NCBI RefSeq assembly: GCF_003856495.1
Contig: NZ_CP034118.1
Location: 972,001-1,036,000, forward strand
Direction: 5' to 3'
Length of the DNA stretch: 64,000 nucleotides
From: Staphylospora marina
Lineage (GTDB): Bacteria; Bacillota; Bacilli; Thermoactinomycetales; Thermoactinomycetaceae
In this document: piece by piece, positions 43,385 to 54,380 of the stretch
How positions within the stretch are numbered: position 1 is the stretch's first letter
How the letters are laid out: each line of letters starts with the position of its first letter
Translations under genes and position numbers: made by a program
The notes under the pieces: generated by a model
What the model was told of the DNA's origin: nothing
Databases searched by the model: none
Seen by the model: the letters and a program-made list of their open reading frames with translations, nothing else

Positions 43385-44383
43385 ATGGAAGACCGGATCA
43401 TCTCCGCCCGGTTGTCCAGTGAGGACGAGACGGTCGAGTACAGCCTCCGCCCTCGAACGTTCAAAGAATACATCGGACAAACCCGGGTGAAGGAAAATCT
43501 CAAAGTATACATAGAAGCGGCCAAACTGCGCAAAGAGTCTTTGGATCATGTGCTTCTGTACGGACCGCCCGGATTGGGAAAGACCACGCTTGCCCAGATC
43601 ATCGCCAACGAATTGGGCGTCAGCATCCGGATCACGTCGGGTCCCGCCATTGAACGACCCGGGGATCTCGCGGCGATTCTCACCAATCTCCAACCGTATG
43701 ATCTTCTGTTCATCGATGAAATCCATCGCCTGAACCGGTCAGTGGAAGAAGTGCTCTATTCGGCCATGGAAGATTTCGCACTGGACATCATGATCGGCAA
43801 GGGACCGAGTGCCCGGTCCGTGCGTCTCGATCTCCCGCCGTTCACGTTGGTGGGGGCGACGACGAGGGTCGGGTCGCTTTCTTCTCCGCTTCGGGACCGT
43901 TTCGGCGTGATTTGCCGTCTCGAGTATTACACGCCGGAGGAACTGGCGCTCATCGTTCAACGAGCCGCCGATTTGCTCAACGTGAACATTTTGGGGGACG
44001 GTGCGGAGGAGATCGCATTCCGATCACGCGGGACGCCGCGGATCGCCAACCGGTTGCTGAGGAGGGTCCGTGACTTTGTGCAGGTAAGGGGAGACGGAAT
44101 GATCACCGGTGAGGCGGCGCGCGATGCATTGGATCGGATCCAGGTGGACAAAATGGGGTTGGACCATTCCGATCATCGCCTGCTCCTGACGCTGATCGAG
44201 AAGTTTCGCGGGGGTCCGGTCGGACTGGACACGCTCGCGGCGGCTGTGGGAGAAGAGGCGCACACCGTGGAAGATGTCCTGGAACCGTATCTTTTGCAGA
44301 TCGGATTTCTGGAGAGAACTCCCCGGGGGCGTGTGGCCACGCGGCTGTGCTACCGGCATTTCGGATTGGAGTGTCCGTCATGA
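43385..44383 (+). CDS. ruvB: Holliday junction branch migration ATPase RuvB
   Basis: 332 residues (SD GGGAGG). AAA+ motor: Walker [15 protein letters not shown], Walker [11 protein letters not shown], sensor I in GATTRVG, and the C-terminal winged helix ending [16 protein letters not shown]. Drives branch migration with RuvA. Its stop overlaps the next start (ATGA). Confidence 0.98.
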   Translation: MEDRIISARLSSEDETVEYSLRPRTFKEYIGQTRVKENLKVYIEAAKLRKESLDHVLLYGPPGLGKTTLAQIIANELGVSIRITSGPAIERPGDLAAILTNLQPYDLLFIDEIHRLNRSVEEVLYSAMEDFALDIMIGKGPSARSVRLDLPPFTLVGATTRVGSLSSPLRDRFGVICRLEYYTPEELALIVQRAADLLNVNILGDGAEEIAFRSRGTPRIANRLLRRVRDFVQVRGDGMITGEAARDALDRIQVDKMGLDHSDHRLLLTLIEKFRGGPVGLDTLAAAVGEEAHTVEDVLEPYLLQIGFLERTPRGRVATRLCYRHFGLECPS

Positions 44384-44598
44384 ATCCAGTGGCCAAAACA
44401 CTCATTGTGATCGGCGGGGTGCTTGTCCTGCTGGGACTCCTGTGGCAGGTCGGCGGAAAATGGCTTCCGCTCGGCAGGCTCCCCGGAGACATCGTGATCG
44501 AAAAGGAAAACATGAAATTTTATTTTCCCATTGTCACCTGTATCGTCATCAGCCTGCTCCTGTCGCTGATCAGCTGGCTGTTCCGTCTGTTCCGCTGA
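44380..44598 (+). CDS. DUF2905 small membrane protein (YrzS-like)
   Basis: 72 residues from ATG 44380, overlapping ruvB by four bases. Two transmembrane helices (about 6-24 and 46-66) flank the conserved [21 protein letters not shown] segment that marks DUF2905. Same place as B. subtilis yrzS, between ruvB and queA. Function unknown. Confidence 0.9.
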   Translation: MNPVAKTLIVIGGVLVLLGLLWQVGGKWLPLGRLPGDIVIEKENMKFYFPIVTCIVISLLLSLISWLFRLFR

Positions 44599-44643
44599 CG
44601 GACGGAGACGAGGATTGAAAGGATCCCGGATCCCCGCCGGCCG

Positions 44644-44675
44644 TTTCGCCGGCTCCCTGCAGGGAGCCGGCGAAA
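44644..44675. repeat. Perfect 32-base palindrome between the DUF2905 gene and queA
   Basis: TTTCGCCGGCTCCCTG (44644-44659) is immediately followed by its exact reverse complement (44660-44675). With no loop and no T run it is not a typical terminator, though as RNA it would fold into a very stable hairpin. Confidence 0.85.
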
Positions 44676-44739
44676 ACGCATCGGCGGTGAGACCGGGTTT
44701 TTTGTGATGGAAACGCTTTGAGGGGAGGAAGGGAGAGAG

Positions 44740-45771
44740 ATGGAGGTTTCCCAATTCATCTTTGATTTGCCCAAAGAATTGATCGCGCAGACGCCTGTCG
44801 CCGAGCGTTCGGGATCCCGGCTGATGACGGTGAACCGCGTGACGGGGGAGATCACTCACGGGCGGTTTCCCGACATCGTCCGGCATCTGAATGCCGGAGA
44901 TGTATTGGTGCTCAATGACAGCCGCGTCCGCCCGGCCCGGCTGATCGGCGTGAAGGAAGAGACGGGAGCGCAAATCGAGTTGTTGCTCCTGAAACCGCTC
45001 GGTGAGGATCGCTGGGAAGCCCTGGTGAAGCCGGCCAAACGGGTCAAAACGGGTACCGTGATCTCTTTCGGGGGAGGACGGCTTCGTGCCGTGGCGGAGG
45101 AAGAAAGCGGAGTGGCCGGGGGACGGCTGTTCCGGCTGGAGTATGAAGCGGAAGATGTGGAAACGCTGTTTGAGGAATTGGGGCAGATGCCTCTGCCTCC
45201 GTACATTCGCGAAAGGCTGGAGGATCCGGAACGGTACCAGACCGTTTATTCGCGGGCGATCGGTTCGGCAGCGGCTCCCACCGCGGGGCTTCATTTCACG
45301 GAAGAGATTTTGGATCGGCTTCGGGAAAAAGGGGTGATCATCGCGTTCATCACCTTGCATGTGGGGTTGGGAACGTTCAGGCCGGTCACCGCCGAGCGGA
45401 TCGAAGACCATGTCATGCATGCGGAGTACTATGAAATCGGCGAGGAAACGGCAACCATCATCCGGGAGGCCAAGCGGCGCGGAAACCGGGTGGTGGCCGT
45501 GGGAACGACCACGGTGCGCACGTTGGAAACGGTGGCCCGCGACTTCGGCGAAGTTCGGGCAAGCAGCGGATGGACGGACATTTTCATCTACCCGGGGTTC
45601 CGGTTTCGGGTGATCGATGCACTGCTCACCAACTTCCACCTTCCCGGTTCCACGCTGATCATGCTGGTCAGTGCGCTGGCGGGGCGGGAGAGGATCCTGA
45701 AAGCCTACGAAGAAGCGGTGAGAGAGCGGTACCGGTTCTTCAGCTTCGGGGATGCCATGCTCATCGTGTGA
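44740..45771 (+). CDS. queA: S-adenosylmethionine:tRNA ribosyltransferase-isomerase
   Basis: 343 residues (SD GGGGAGGAAGGGAGAG). QueA converts preQ1 in tRNA to epoxyqueuosine. Conserved blocks [39 protein letters not shown] and [17 protein letters not shown] are all present. Followed by tgt after a separate promoter. Confidence 0.97.
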   Translation: MEVSQFIFDLPKELIAQTPVAERSGSRLMTVNRVTGEITHGRFPDIVRHLNAGDVLVLNDSRVRPARLIGVKEETGAQIELLLLKPLGEDRWEALVKPAKRVKTGTVISFGGGRLRAVAEEESGVAGGRLFRLEYEAEDVETLFEELGQMPLPPYIRERLEDPERYQTVYSRAIGSAAAPTAGLHFTEEILDRLREKGVIIAFITLHVGLGTFRPVTAERIEDHVMHAEYYEIGEETATIIREAKRRGNRVVAVGTTTVRTLETVARDFGEVRASSGWTDIFIYPGFRFRVIDALLTNFHLPGSTLIMLVSALAGRERILKAYEEAVRERYRFFSFGDAMLIV

Positions 45772-47001
<1,230 letters not shown>

Positions 47002-47046
47002 CCGCTGCCGGGGTGACCACAATGGATGTTGAAGGAGGTTTTTTCG

Positions 47047-47361
47047 ATGCCCAATCAATTGATGAATCTCGCATTGCCGCTGTTGATGATCGCGGTGTTT
47101 TATTTCCTGTTGATCCGCCCGCAACAGAAGCGGCAGCGTGAACGGATGAAAATGCTTGGCAATCTGAAAAAAGGCGACAAGGTCGTCACCATCGGAGGGC
47201 TGCACGGGACGATCGTGGATTTGAACGAAGAACGGGTCACCCTGAAAGTCAACGAAAACACCCGTCTGGTGTTTGAACGTTCCGCCGTCAACACGGTTGC
47301 CAACGACAGCGTCACGGAAGAGAAAGCGGAAGAGAAAAAGGAAGAAAAATCGGAAGCCTGA
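47047..47361 (+). CDS. yajC: Preprotein translocase subunit YajC
   Basis: 104 residues from ATG 47047 (SD GGAGG). One transmembrane helix at 6-23 followed by RPQQKRQRERMKML and VVTIGGLHGTIVDL, the YajC hallmark, then an acidic/lysine tail. Associates with SecDF at the translocon. Position after tgt is conserved. Confidence 0.95.
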   Translation: MPNQLMNLALPLLMIAVFYFLLIRPQQKRQRERMKMLGNLKKGDKVVTIGGLHGTIVDLNEERVTLKVNENTRLVFERSAVNTVANDSVTEEKAEEKKEEKSEA

Positions 47362-47369
47362 TCGGCAAA

Positions 47370-47423
47370 AACCCCTTCCGGCAACACAGGGAAGAACCTG
47401 TGGCATGCCGGAAGGGGTTTTTT
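47370..47423. terminator. Bidirectional terminator after yajC
   Basis: AACCCCTTCCGGCA (47370-47383) pairs with TGCCGGAAGGGGTT (47406-47419); an inner ACAGG/CCTGT stem lengthens it; T run follows, A run precedes. Confidence 0.88.
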
Positions 47424-47446
47424 CATGGGGGGGTTGACGCTCCTTC

Positions 47447-47848
47447 TCAGCGGAAACGGCTTCCCGTGTTCACTCCGAGCATTCCTCCCAATGCTCCCGT
47501 TCCGAAGGAAGAAGCGATCAGAACAAACGGATGCAATGTCGGACGGGCATCAAAGGCCAAAAAACTGATCAAGAGGATGGTGGCGGCATAGATCAGCCCT
47601 TGAGTACCGCCGTGAATCCAGCCCCGTGAACGTGCCTTGCGGGCGGCGGCAAACCCCGCCGCAAAAAGGGACAGGGCATTGACGGAGTAAGCGATGGTCG
47701 GCAAGGAAGAAGAATCCAGGGATGAATACCGCAGCAACAGGGCAGCAGTGAACGAGCCGGCGAGAATCAATCCCCACAACCACAGCTGACCGGTCAACCA
47801 CGGGGAGGACAGCCCGCGTTTGCCCCACTCAAGGAACGTTTCCTTCAT
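47447..47848 (-). CDS. TIGR04086 family membrane protein (YrzE-like)
   Basis: 133 residues from ATG 47848 (SD AGGAGG). Four transmembrane helices (about 18-37, 48-70, 82-103, 108-126), with the family segment FAAGFAAARKARSRGWIHGGTQGLIYA. Same neighbourhood as B. subtilis yrzE (between yajC/yrbF and yrbG). Function unknown. Confidence 0.85.
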   Translation of the reverse strand: MKETFLEWGKRGLSSPWLTGQLWLWGLILAGSFTAALLLRYSSLDSSSLPTIAYSVNALSLFAAGFAAARKARSRGWIHGGTQGLIYAATILLISFLAFDARPTLHPFVLIASSFGTGALGGMLGVNTGSRFR

Positions 47849-48030
47849 CGGGACGAACCTCCTTTGCTTGGTACATGGTATGAGCCGGGTGGACAAAATA
47901 TCACCGCCGTCCCTTCGGGAGAAGAAAAAAACGGAACATTCCCCGTGAAGAAGGCGGGTCATAAGTCACCCGTGAGGCGATCAAACTATGGAGGAGATGG
48001 CGTGTTCCCGGAAAGGAGGGTTTCCCGAAG

Positions 48031-48720
48031 GTGTTTTGGTCGATGATGCTCCGAGCGATATTTTTGTATTTTTTGCTGATGCTGGTTCTCAGGTTGATGG
48101 GAAAGCGGGAGATCGGCAAACTGTCCATCTTTGACCTGATCGTTTCCTTCATGATCGCGGACCTTTCGGCCATGGCCATCGAGCGGACCAATGAGCCCTT
48201 GGTATATTCGGTCGCGGCCATCCTGATGCTGGCAGGTCTGCAGATTTTGTTGTCTTATGTGTCACTGAAAAGCACCCGGATCCGTCGCTTGTTTGACGGG
48301 GAGCCGTTGTTTTTGATCCGTGACGGAAAAATCATGAACAACAACATGGCACAGGCCCGATACACCATGGATGACCTGTTGCAGCAGCTTCGTGAAAAAA
48401 ACATTGCCGACGTGGCGGATGTGGAATTTGCCATCTTGGAAAACAACGGCAAGCTCAGCGTGTTTCCGAAACAGGAAAAAAGGCTGGCCGCAAAGGAAGA
48501 TGTTTATCGCCGACCGATGCAACACCGTTTCCGCATGCCGGTTCCGCTGATCATCGAAGGAAAGGTGCAGGAAAACGGATTGCGGAAAATCGGTCAAACC
48601 CGTTTTTGGCTCAAAAACGAAATCCGGAAGCGGGGATTCTCCGACTTCCGGGATGTGTTCTACGCCAGTCTCAGTCAGGACGGCATTTTGTACGTGGACG
48701 GGAAAAACGACGACGAGTGA
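48031..48720 (+). CDS. DUF421 membrane protein (YrbG/YetF-like)
   Basis: 229 residues from GTG 48031 (SD AAAGGAGGG). Three N-terminal helices (about 5-85) then a soluble DUF421 domain (GEPLFLIRDGKIMNNNMAQARYTMDDLLQQLR, and later FAILENNGKLSVFPK). Related YetF domains occur in spore germination-linked proteins; exact function unknown. Neighbour of spoVB as in Bacillus yrbG. Confidence 0.9.
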   Translation: MFWSMMLRAIFLYFLLMLVLRLMGKREIGKLSIFDLIVSFMIADLSAMAIERTNEPLVYSVAAILMLAGLQILLSYVSLKSTRIRRLFDGEPLFLIRDGKIMNNNMAQARYTMDDLLQQLREKNIADVADVEFAILENNGKLSVFPKQEKRLAAKEDVYRRPMQHRFRMPVPLIIEGKVQENGLRKIGQTRFWLKNEIRKRGFSDFRDVFYASLSQDGILYVDGKNDDE

Positions 48721-48804
48721 AGGACGTCACGACGGAAAACGACTTGCGGCTTTTTCGGGCACAAGCCCGGAGACCGAAAGACCGGCTTGACTGTCGCAAA
48801 GGGA

Positions 48805-50382
48805 TCAGGTCGGGAAAAATCGGCCGGCCCATTTGCCCACGAAGGGGATTTTCGACAAGTCGTCCCGTTTGATCAGTCTCAGCAAGATGACCATCAACAG
48901 GTACGCGCCCAGAGAGATCAAGGTGGTGTAAAGTGTTTGCTCCAACAGGGACAGGTGGCCGAAATCCAGGAAGGAAGCGGTGACCGGAATCGCCGCCGCC
49001 GCGAGGGCCAGTTTGCCGAAATCCCTGAGATTCAGGGTGAACGGGGCGATTTTGGCCAGGGAAATGAAGTGAAGCATGGTCACGCACAAGATCCCTCCGT
49101 TGATGGCCAAGGCCACCCCGTCAATGCCCAGCTCGGGTCTGGAAGCGAGCAAAAGGATCAGTCCCGTTTTGAGCACGGCACCGACGATGGAATTTTTCAT
49201 CGAGACCGTGGCATGGTCCAACCCCTGCAACACGGACGCAAACGGCCCCTGCAGGGCATGAACGATGGTGAACGGAGCCATGATCTTGATCAATCGGGCC
49301 ACTTCGGGCTGTCTGTAAAGCAGGACGGACAGAGGTTCGGCCAGCATGTACAACAAAATGGCACAAGGCACGGTGGTGATCAGCGACAAGCGGATGGCTT
49401 GTTGCAGGCGGTGTTCCACCAACGTCGGGCGGTTTTGCGCGGCCGCTTCACTGACCGCGGGCACCAGGGAGACGGTGAGCGCATAGGTGATGAACGTGGG
49501 AAAGAACACCAGAGGAACGGCCATGCCTTCGAGTTGTCCGTACAGGGCGGTCGAAACGGAGGTGGCGATTCCGGCGAATGCCAAACTCTGCGAAACCACA
49601 ATCGGTTCGATCGCGTAGGAAAAGGAACCGACCACCCGGCTGGCGGTGACGGGAATCGCCGTTTTGAGCAATTCGCGGATGATGTCACGGGACCGATTGA
49701 GAAACGAGTCCTTTTTTTCTTTGACCGGTTTTCCGAACAGACGGGGACGTTTCGGATCTTTTTTGAATTTCCAGATGAGAAACATCAATCCGCTGAATTC
49801 CCCGATCACCATCCCGATCATGGCTCCGGCCGCCGCGTATTCCACTCCTTTGGGAAGCAACCAACTGGCCAGCAGCAGGACGGTGACAATCCGGACGGAT
49901 TGTTCGATGATGGTGGACAAAGCATACGGGCTCATGTTTTGCCGGCCCTGAAAATATCCCCGAAACACGGTGGAGACGGCGATCACGGGAATGATCGGAG
50001 CGATTCCGATCAACGTGTACAAGGCCCGGTCGTCAGTCAGAAGGGTTCCGGTGATCCAGGGGGCTCCCGCAAGAATCAGGAAAGTCACCAGCACGCTGGT
50101 GAGTCCCACGATGAACAGGGAAACGGCCAGAATGGATCGCACCCGGTGTTCTTCTCCGCGTGCTTCCGCCTCCGAAACCATTTTGGAAATGGCCACGGGA
50201 AGGCCGGCCGTCGTGATGACCACGGCAAAGATGAGAATGGGGAATGCCATGTGAAACAGACCCATTCCCTCGTCCCCGATGATTCGCGAAAGGGCGATCC
50301 TGTAAATGAACCCCAATATTTTCGTAAGCAGTCCGGCGCCGACGAGGACCAGCGTTCCGTACAAAAAACCCTGTTTGGTCAC
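48805..50382 (-). CDS. spoVB: Stage V sporulation protein B (MurJ/MOP-family flippase)
   Basis: 525 residues from GTG 50382, chosen because GGAGGA lies nine bases upstream; the frame opens further to 50484. Fourteen predicted helices of the MATE/MOP superfamily, with the N-terminal GFIYRIALSRIIGDEGMGLFHMA and GYFQGRQNMSPYALSTIIEQ typical of SpoVB. In B. subtilis SpoVB is needed for spore cortex, presumably flipping lipid-linked precursor. Synteny with yrbG, comN and secDF supports the symbol over its paralogues. Confidence 0.92.
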   Translation of the reverse strand: MTKQGFLYGTLVLVGAGLLTKILGFIYRIALSRIIGDEGMGLFHMAFPILIFAVVITTAGLPVAISKMVSEAEARGEEHRVRSILAVSLFIVGLTSVLVTFLILAGAPWITGTLLTDDRALYTLIGIAPIIPVIAVSTVFRGYFQGRQNMSPYALSTIIEQSVRIVTVLLLASWLLPKGVEYAAAGAMIGMVIGEFSGLMFLIWKFKKDPKRPRLFGKPVKEKKDSFLNRSRDIIRELLKTAIPVTASRVVGSFSYAIEPIVVSQSLAFAGIATSVSTALYGQLEGMAVPLVFFPTFITYALTVSLVPAVSEAAAQNRPTLVEHRLQQAIRLSLITTVPCAILLYMLAEPLSVLLYRQPEVARLIKIMAPFTIVHALQGPFASVLQGLDHATVSMKNSIVGAVLKTGLILLLASRPELGIDGVALAINGGILCVTMLHFISLAKIAPFTLNLRDFGKLALAAAAIPVTASFLDFGHLSLLEQTLYTTLISLGAYLLMVILLRLIKRDDLSKIPFVGKWAGRFFPT

Positions 50383-50682
50383 AATTCCGGTTCCTCCTTC
50401 GACCATGGTTACTACAGCGTATGACTTGTCCCCGGACGGCATGCCAACTCTCGCTCCGGAATTTCCCGCCGCATCGGAGCGCATTCCCGTCCGTTTTCCA
50501 AGTGTTCACCGATTTGCACTCTCCCCCGATCGCCGGCCCAGTGGTAAAATCAATAGGTAACTTCCATCCCGTCCATCATTTTTGTTCAGGCGGAGACAGG
50601 AATTCCCGCAGCACGGGGAGAACTGTCCTTTTGCGACTCAACATGTCGAATCGGATCGAATCTGGGGAGGGGAAGGAGAGCG

Positions 50683-50970
50683 ATGACGAAACACGCGACG
50701 CTCAAGTCTGTCGGCAGGGAACGTCAAGGCTCCCCGGAGCTCTTGAGCGAAAAAGAGCTGATGCGTTGCATCGAGGACCTTTGCAACAGCAAAGCGGCGG
50801 AGTTCCGGATGTACGGTTACGAAAATGTCACCGGAGAGCAAATCTGGGCTTGCGTTTCGGAAAATTATCGGCGCGGTTGGCCGCGGCTCAACCGGCTGGT
50901 CAATGACATCATGTCGCTCAAGGCCAACCGGTTCATGAACTGGCTCATGCTTTCCGTGTACAAGGATTGA
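50683..50970 (+). CDS. comN: Post-transcriptional regulator ComN family
   Basis: 95 residues (SD GGGGAAGGAG). The core LLSEKELMRCIEDLCNSKAAEFRMYGY and VTGEQIWACVSENY matches the family. In B. subtilis ComN (YrzD) controls comE mRNA post-transcriptionally and lies between spoVB and secDF, as here. Diverges from spoVB. Confidence 0.88.
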   Translation: MTKHATLKSVGRERQGSPELLSEKELMRCIEDLCNSKAAEFRMYGYENVTGEQIWACVSENYRRGWPRLNRLVNDIMSLKANRFMNWLMLSVYKD

Positions 50971-51012
50971 GCATTGGCGTTCATTCCGTGTCCCGATGCG
51001 TGGAGGCACCCG

Positions 51013-51056
51013 GAACGGGCAAGGTCGGCACCCGTTTCGGGTGCCCGTTTCATTTT
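51013..51056 (+). terminator. Terminator after comN
   Basis: GGCACCCG (51027-51034), TTTC loop, then GGGTGCC (51039-51045), followed by CGTTTCATTTTT. AACGGGC upstream offers an alternative, longer pairing with GCCCGTT. Confidence 0.65.
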
Positions 51057-51113
51057 TCTCGGGATCGAAACGTCGGTTATCTCTGGCCGGTCATCCCCTC
51101 ACATGCCGGGAAA

Positions 51114-51142
51114 TTGACAGGGTTGTCGGCAGACGGGATAAT
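51114..51142 (+). promoter_or_regulatory. Promoter of secD-secF
   Basis: TTGACA (51114-51119), 17-base spacer, GATAAT (51137-51142), 40 bases before the start codon. Confidence 0.8.
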
Positions 51143-51182
51143 GAATATTGTTGGTGTCATACATAAAAGGAGGATCCAGTGG

Positions 51183-52415
51183 ATGAGAGTACGCAAGGGA
51201 AAACTGGCCCTGTTTTTCCTCCTGGTCGCCGTGATCCTGGTCGTGGTGTCGACCACCACCACCGCGGTCTGGAGCCGGATCACCAAAGGTCTGGATATCC
51301 AGGGCGGATTTGAGGTGCTTTACGAGGCGGAGCAGGGGCAAAAGGTCAACACGACGATTCTCGCCCAAACGGCACAGGCCCTGCAAAGCCGGATCGATGT
51401 GCTCGGTGTTTCCGAACCGGACATCACGGTGGAACCCCCCAACCGGATCCGGGTGCAGCTGGCCGGAGTGAAAGATCAGGCCAAAGCCCGCGAGTTGCTG
51501 GGCAAACAGGCGAAGCTGACGTTTCGTGACCCCTCCGGAAAACAGGTGCTTCTGGAAGGGACTGAATTGAAAGAAAACGGGGCAAAGCTGGATTATGACG
51601 AAGCGGGGCGTCCGGTCGTTTCCCTGCAGTTGAAAGACGCGACAAAATTTGCGGAGATCACCCGCAAATATTTGGGACAACCCCTTCCCATCTATCTGGA
51701 TGATCAGGAGCTCAGCGCTCCGGTCGTGCAACAGGTCATCCCCAACGGCCAGGCGGTGATCACGGGGCAGAGCAGCGCGGAGGAAGCCAAACAACTGGCC
51801 GCTCTCCTGAATGCGGGCGCCATCCCGCTGAAACTCAAAGAAGTGCAAAGCTATGCGGTGGATGCCAGCCTGGGAACCGATTCGCTGAAAGACAGCATGG
51901 AGGCGGGACTTTATGCCGTTCTCGCCATCTTTCTCTTCATGATCGGTTACTACCGCCTGCCGGGCGTGGTGGCGGTTGTCACGCTGATCGCTTATTCCTA
52001 TCTGGTGTTGCTCACGTTCATGCTTCTGGACGTGACGCTCACCTTGCCGGGCATTGCCGCATTCATTCTGGGGATCGGAATGGCGGTCGATGCCAACGTG
52101 ATCATGAACGAACGCATCCGGGAAGAGCTGCGCAACGGGAAAAGCGTCGCTGCGGCCAATCGCTCCGGCTCCAAGCGCTCTTTCCTGACCATTTTTGACG
52201 CGAACATCACGACGATCATCGCCGCGGCGGTGCTGTTCGCATACGGAACCGCCGGAGTGAAGGGCTTTGCGGTCTCGTTGATCGTCGGAATTCTGGTCAG
52301 CTTCCTCACGGCGGTGGCCTTGTCCCGATTGTTGATGAATCTGCTGGTACGCTCGGGCATCTTCAGAACGCCGCGGTGGTTCAGCGTCAGGGAGGATGAG
52401 ATCAGTGACCTATAA
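51183..52415 (+). CDS. secD: Protein translocase subunit SecD
   Basis: 410 residues from ATG 51183 (SD AGGAGG). One N-terminal helix, KGLDIQGGFEVLYE (the SecD D1 motif), an external P1 region of about 200 residues, and five C-terminal helices including GIGMAVDANVIMNERIREEL, the SecD proton-pathway segment. SecD with SecF uses the proton gradient to pull proteins out after SecA. Separate from SecF here, unlike the fused B. subtilis SecDF. Confidence 0.96.
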   Translation: MRVRKGKLALFFLLVAVILVVVSTTTTAVWSRITKGLDIQGGFEVLYEAEQGQKVNTTILAQTAQALQSRIDVLGVSEPDITVEPPNRIRVQLAGVKDQAKARELLGKQAKLTFRDPSGKQVLLEGTELKENGAKLDYDEAGRPVVSLQLKDATKFAEITRKYLGQPLPIYLDDQELSAPVVQQVIPNGQAVITGQSSAEEAKQLAALLNAGAIPLKLKEVQSYAVDASLGTDSLKDSMEAGLYAVLAIFLFMIGYYRLPGVVAVVTLIAYSYLVLLTFMLLDVTLTLPGIAAFILGIGMAVDANVIMNERIREELRNGKSVAAANRSGSKRSFLTIFDANITTIIAAAVLFAYGTAGVKGFAVSLIVGILVSFLTAVALSRLLMNLLVRSGIFRTPRWFSVREDEISDL

Positions 52416-53325
52416 ACTGGATATCATGAAACACCGGAACAAGATCTTCCTCATTACGCTGATCGTGATGGCGGTGTGCATCGGGGCACTGCTGATCCGG
52501 GGGCTCAACCTGGGCATTGACTTTGAAAGCGGGACTCGTCTGGATTTTCAGGTGGGATCCAACGTCGATCTGGAAAAGGCCAAAACGGCCCTGAAGGAAC
52601 TGGGATATGAAAATCTCAACGGTCGCGTGGGCGGGCCCAACAAGGAGTATCTGATTTTCCGGTTCGACCGTACCATGGACAAGGCGGAAGTGGATCACAT
52701 CACGGCCAAACTGAGCGACACATTCGGAACGAACGTGGGCGTTCAGGAACAAACCGTTTCCCCCGTGGTGGGACGGGAGATTGCCCGCAACGCCATGATC
52801 TCCGTCCTGATCGCCTGTGTCGGGATCATCATTTACGTGGCTTTCCGGTTTGAATACCGGTTCGGGGTTGCCGCCATTCTTGCTCTCGCTCACGATGCGA
52901 TTTTCACGGTGGGGATGTTCTCATTGCTCCAATTGGAAGTGGACCTGGTGTTCATCGCCGCCGTGTTGACCATCGTGGGGTATTCGGTCAACGACACGAT
53001 CGTGATCTTCGACCGAATCCGCGAAAACATGGAACTGATGAAACCGAAAAAATGGGAAGATCTGGCGAGGTTGGTGAACGACAGCATTCATCAGACGATG
53101 ACCCGTTCCATCAACACCGTTGTGACGGTTCTGTTCGCCGCCCTGTTTCTCTGGATTCTCGGCGGGGAAAGCATCAGCAACTTCTCACTGGCCCTGCTCT
53201 TCGGTTTGGTTGCCGGCGCGTACTCTTCCATTTTCGTGGCCAGCCCCGTTTGGGCGGTCTGGAAATGGAATTCGATGCAAAAGAAGAAAGAACGTCGCGA
53301 ACAGCCCGAACCTGTTCTCGAATGA
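52405..53325 (+). CDS. secF: Protein translocase subunit SecF
   Basis: 306 residues from GTG 52405, nine bases after GGAGG; the ATG at 52396 abuts the SD. It overlaps secD by eleven bases. LNLGIDFESGTRLDFQV is the SecF start motif, and VGYSVNDTIVIFDRIREN the conserved fourth-helix region. Six transmembrane helices. Confidence 0.96.
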   Translation: MTYKLDIMKHRNKIFLITLIVMAVCIGALLIRGLNLGIDFESGTRLDFQVGSNVDLEKAKTALKELGYENLNGRVGGPNKEYLIFRFDRTMDKAEVDHITAKLSDTFGTNVGVQEQTVSPVVGREIARNAMISVLIACVGIIIYVAFRFEYRFGVAAILALAHDAIFTVGMFSLLQLEVDLVFIAAVLTIVGYSVNDTIVIFDRIRENMELMKPKKWEDLARLVNDSIHQTMTRSINTVVTVLFAALFLWILGGESISNFSLALLFGLVAGAYSSIFVASPVWAVWKWNSMQKKKERREQPEPVLE

Positions 53326-53413
53326 TGCATATGGCAAGCTTTTTCGGTCCATACTGTGGACAAACGACAGCCGCGGACAATAAGCCGCGGCTTTTTCCGT
53401 GGGAGGCGGGGGC

Positions 53414-54310
53414 ATGAGTCGGCGTTTGTCCGAGGTTCGGAAGGGAGCCTGGTTGTCACTGACGGTCAATCTCTTTTTGGCCGTATTGAAAACGGTCGTC
53501 GGATGGCTGTTCGGCAGCCGGGCCTTGTTGGCTGACGGGATCAATTCGGCCACCGACGTGGTATCGTCTCTGGCGGTGCTGTACGGCATCCGCTTGGCCC
53601 ACACGCCGCCGGATGAAGAACATCCCTATGGACACGGGAAGGCTGAAATCGTCATCAGTGCCGTCATTTCCATGATCGTGGCCTGGGCGGGCATCGAAGC
53701 GGGGATCACCGCGGCGAAAGCGTTTTTCAAGCCGCTTGAACCGCCGACTTGGCCCGCTTTGGCGGCGGGACTGTTGTCCATTGCGGTGAAGGAGGGCATG
53801 TTCCGGTATTCCCTGTGGTTGGGAACGAAGTGGAACAGCCGGTCGATGATCGCCAGTGCCTGGGATCACAGGGCGGATGCGGTGGCCACCGTTGCGGCCT
53901 TGGTCGGCATTGCCGGGGCCATGGTGGCTCCCGTCGTGGGGGCTCCGTGGCTGGCGCTGCTCGATCCGATGGCGGGAGTTTTGGTGGCGGTGCTCATTTT
54001 GCGCGTGGCGGTCCGGTTGTTCAAGGACGCACTCCGGTCGGGCATGGACCGGGTGCTCGAAGAAGAGGAAGTCCGCGGGATGAAGGAAGTGGCCGATTCC
54101 GTTCCGGGAGTGATCCGCATTGACCGGTTGCTCGCCCGGGAACACGGTCATTACGTCATCGTGGACATCCGGGTGGCCGTTGATCCCCGGATCACGGTGG
54201 AAGAGGGGCATGCGATCGGCAAGCAAGTGAAACGGAAGTTGCTGGAATCCTTCGATCATGTGGAAGATGTGTTCGTCCATCTCAATCCGTGGGGAGAAGA
54301 CGAACATTGA
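53414..54310 (+). CDS. Cation diffusion facilitator family transporter
   Basis: 298 residues from ATG 53414 (SD GGGAGGCGGGG). Six helices (about 10-210) and a cytoplasmic C-terminal domain with GHYVIVDIRVAVDP. Site A is D-x3-N-x3-D in ADGINSATD with HxxxD in WDHRADA. The second position is Asn, where zinc exporters have His, so manganese or another metal is possible. HPYGHGKAE is present. Lies between secF and recJ. Confidence 0.92.
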   Translation: MSRRLSEVRKGAWLSLTVNLFLAVLKTVVGWLFGSRALLADGINSATDVVSSLAVLYGIRLAHTPPDEEHPYGHGKAEIVISAVISMIVAWAGIEAGITAAKAFFKPLEPPTWPALAAGLLSIAVKEGMFRYSLWLGTKWNSRSMIASAWDHRADAVATVAALVGIAGAMVAPVVGAPWLALLDPMAGVLVAVLILRVAVRLFKDALRSGMDRVLEEEEVRGMKEVADSVPGVIRIDRLLAREHGHYVIVDIRVAVDPRITVEEGHAIGKQVKRKLLESFDHVEDVFVHLNPWGEDEH

Positions 54311-54343
54311 CCGGCCGGTTGCCGTCAAATTTTCCGGCGTTCG

Positions 54344-54352
54344 TGGTATAAT
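54344..54352 (+). promoter_or_regulatory. Extended -10 promoter of recJ-apt
   Basis: TGG directly before a perfect TATAAT (54347-54352), 29 bases before the GTG start. Confidence 0.6.
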
Positions 54353-54380
54353 GGAGAGCGCAAAGCGAGGTGAGCGCTTG

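Noticed and set aside
48787-50424. 545-residue open frame on the plus strand opposite spoVB
   Set aside because: Composition (Gly, Asp, Gln, His rich) is typical of the complement of a membrane protein gene; spoVB is clear on the other strand.
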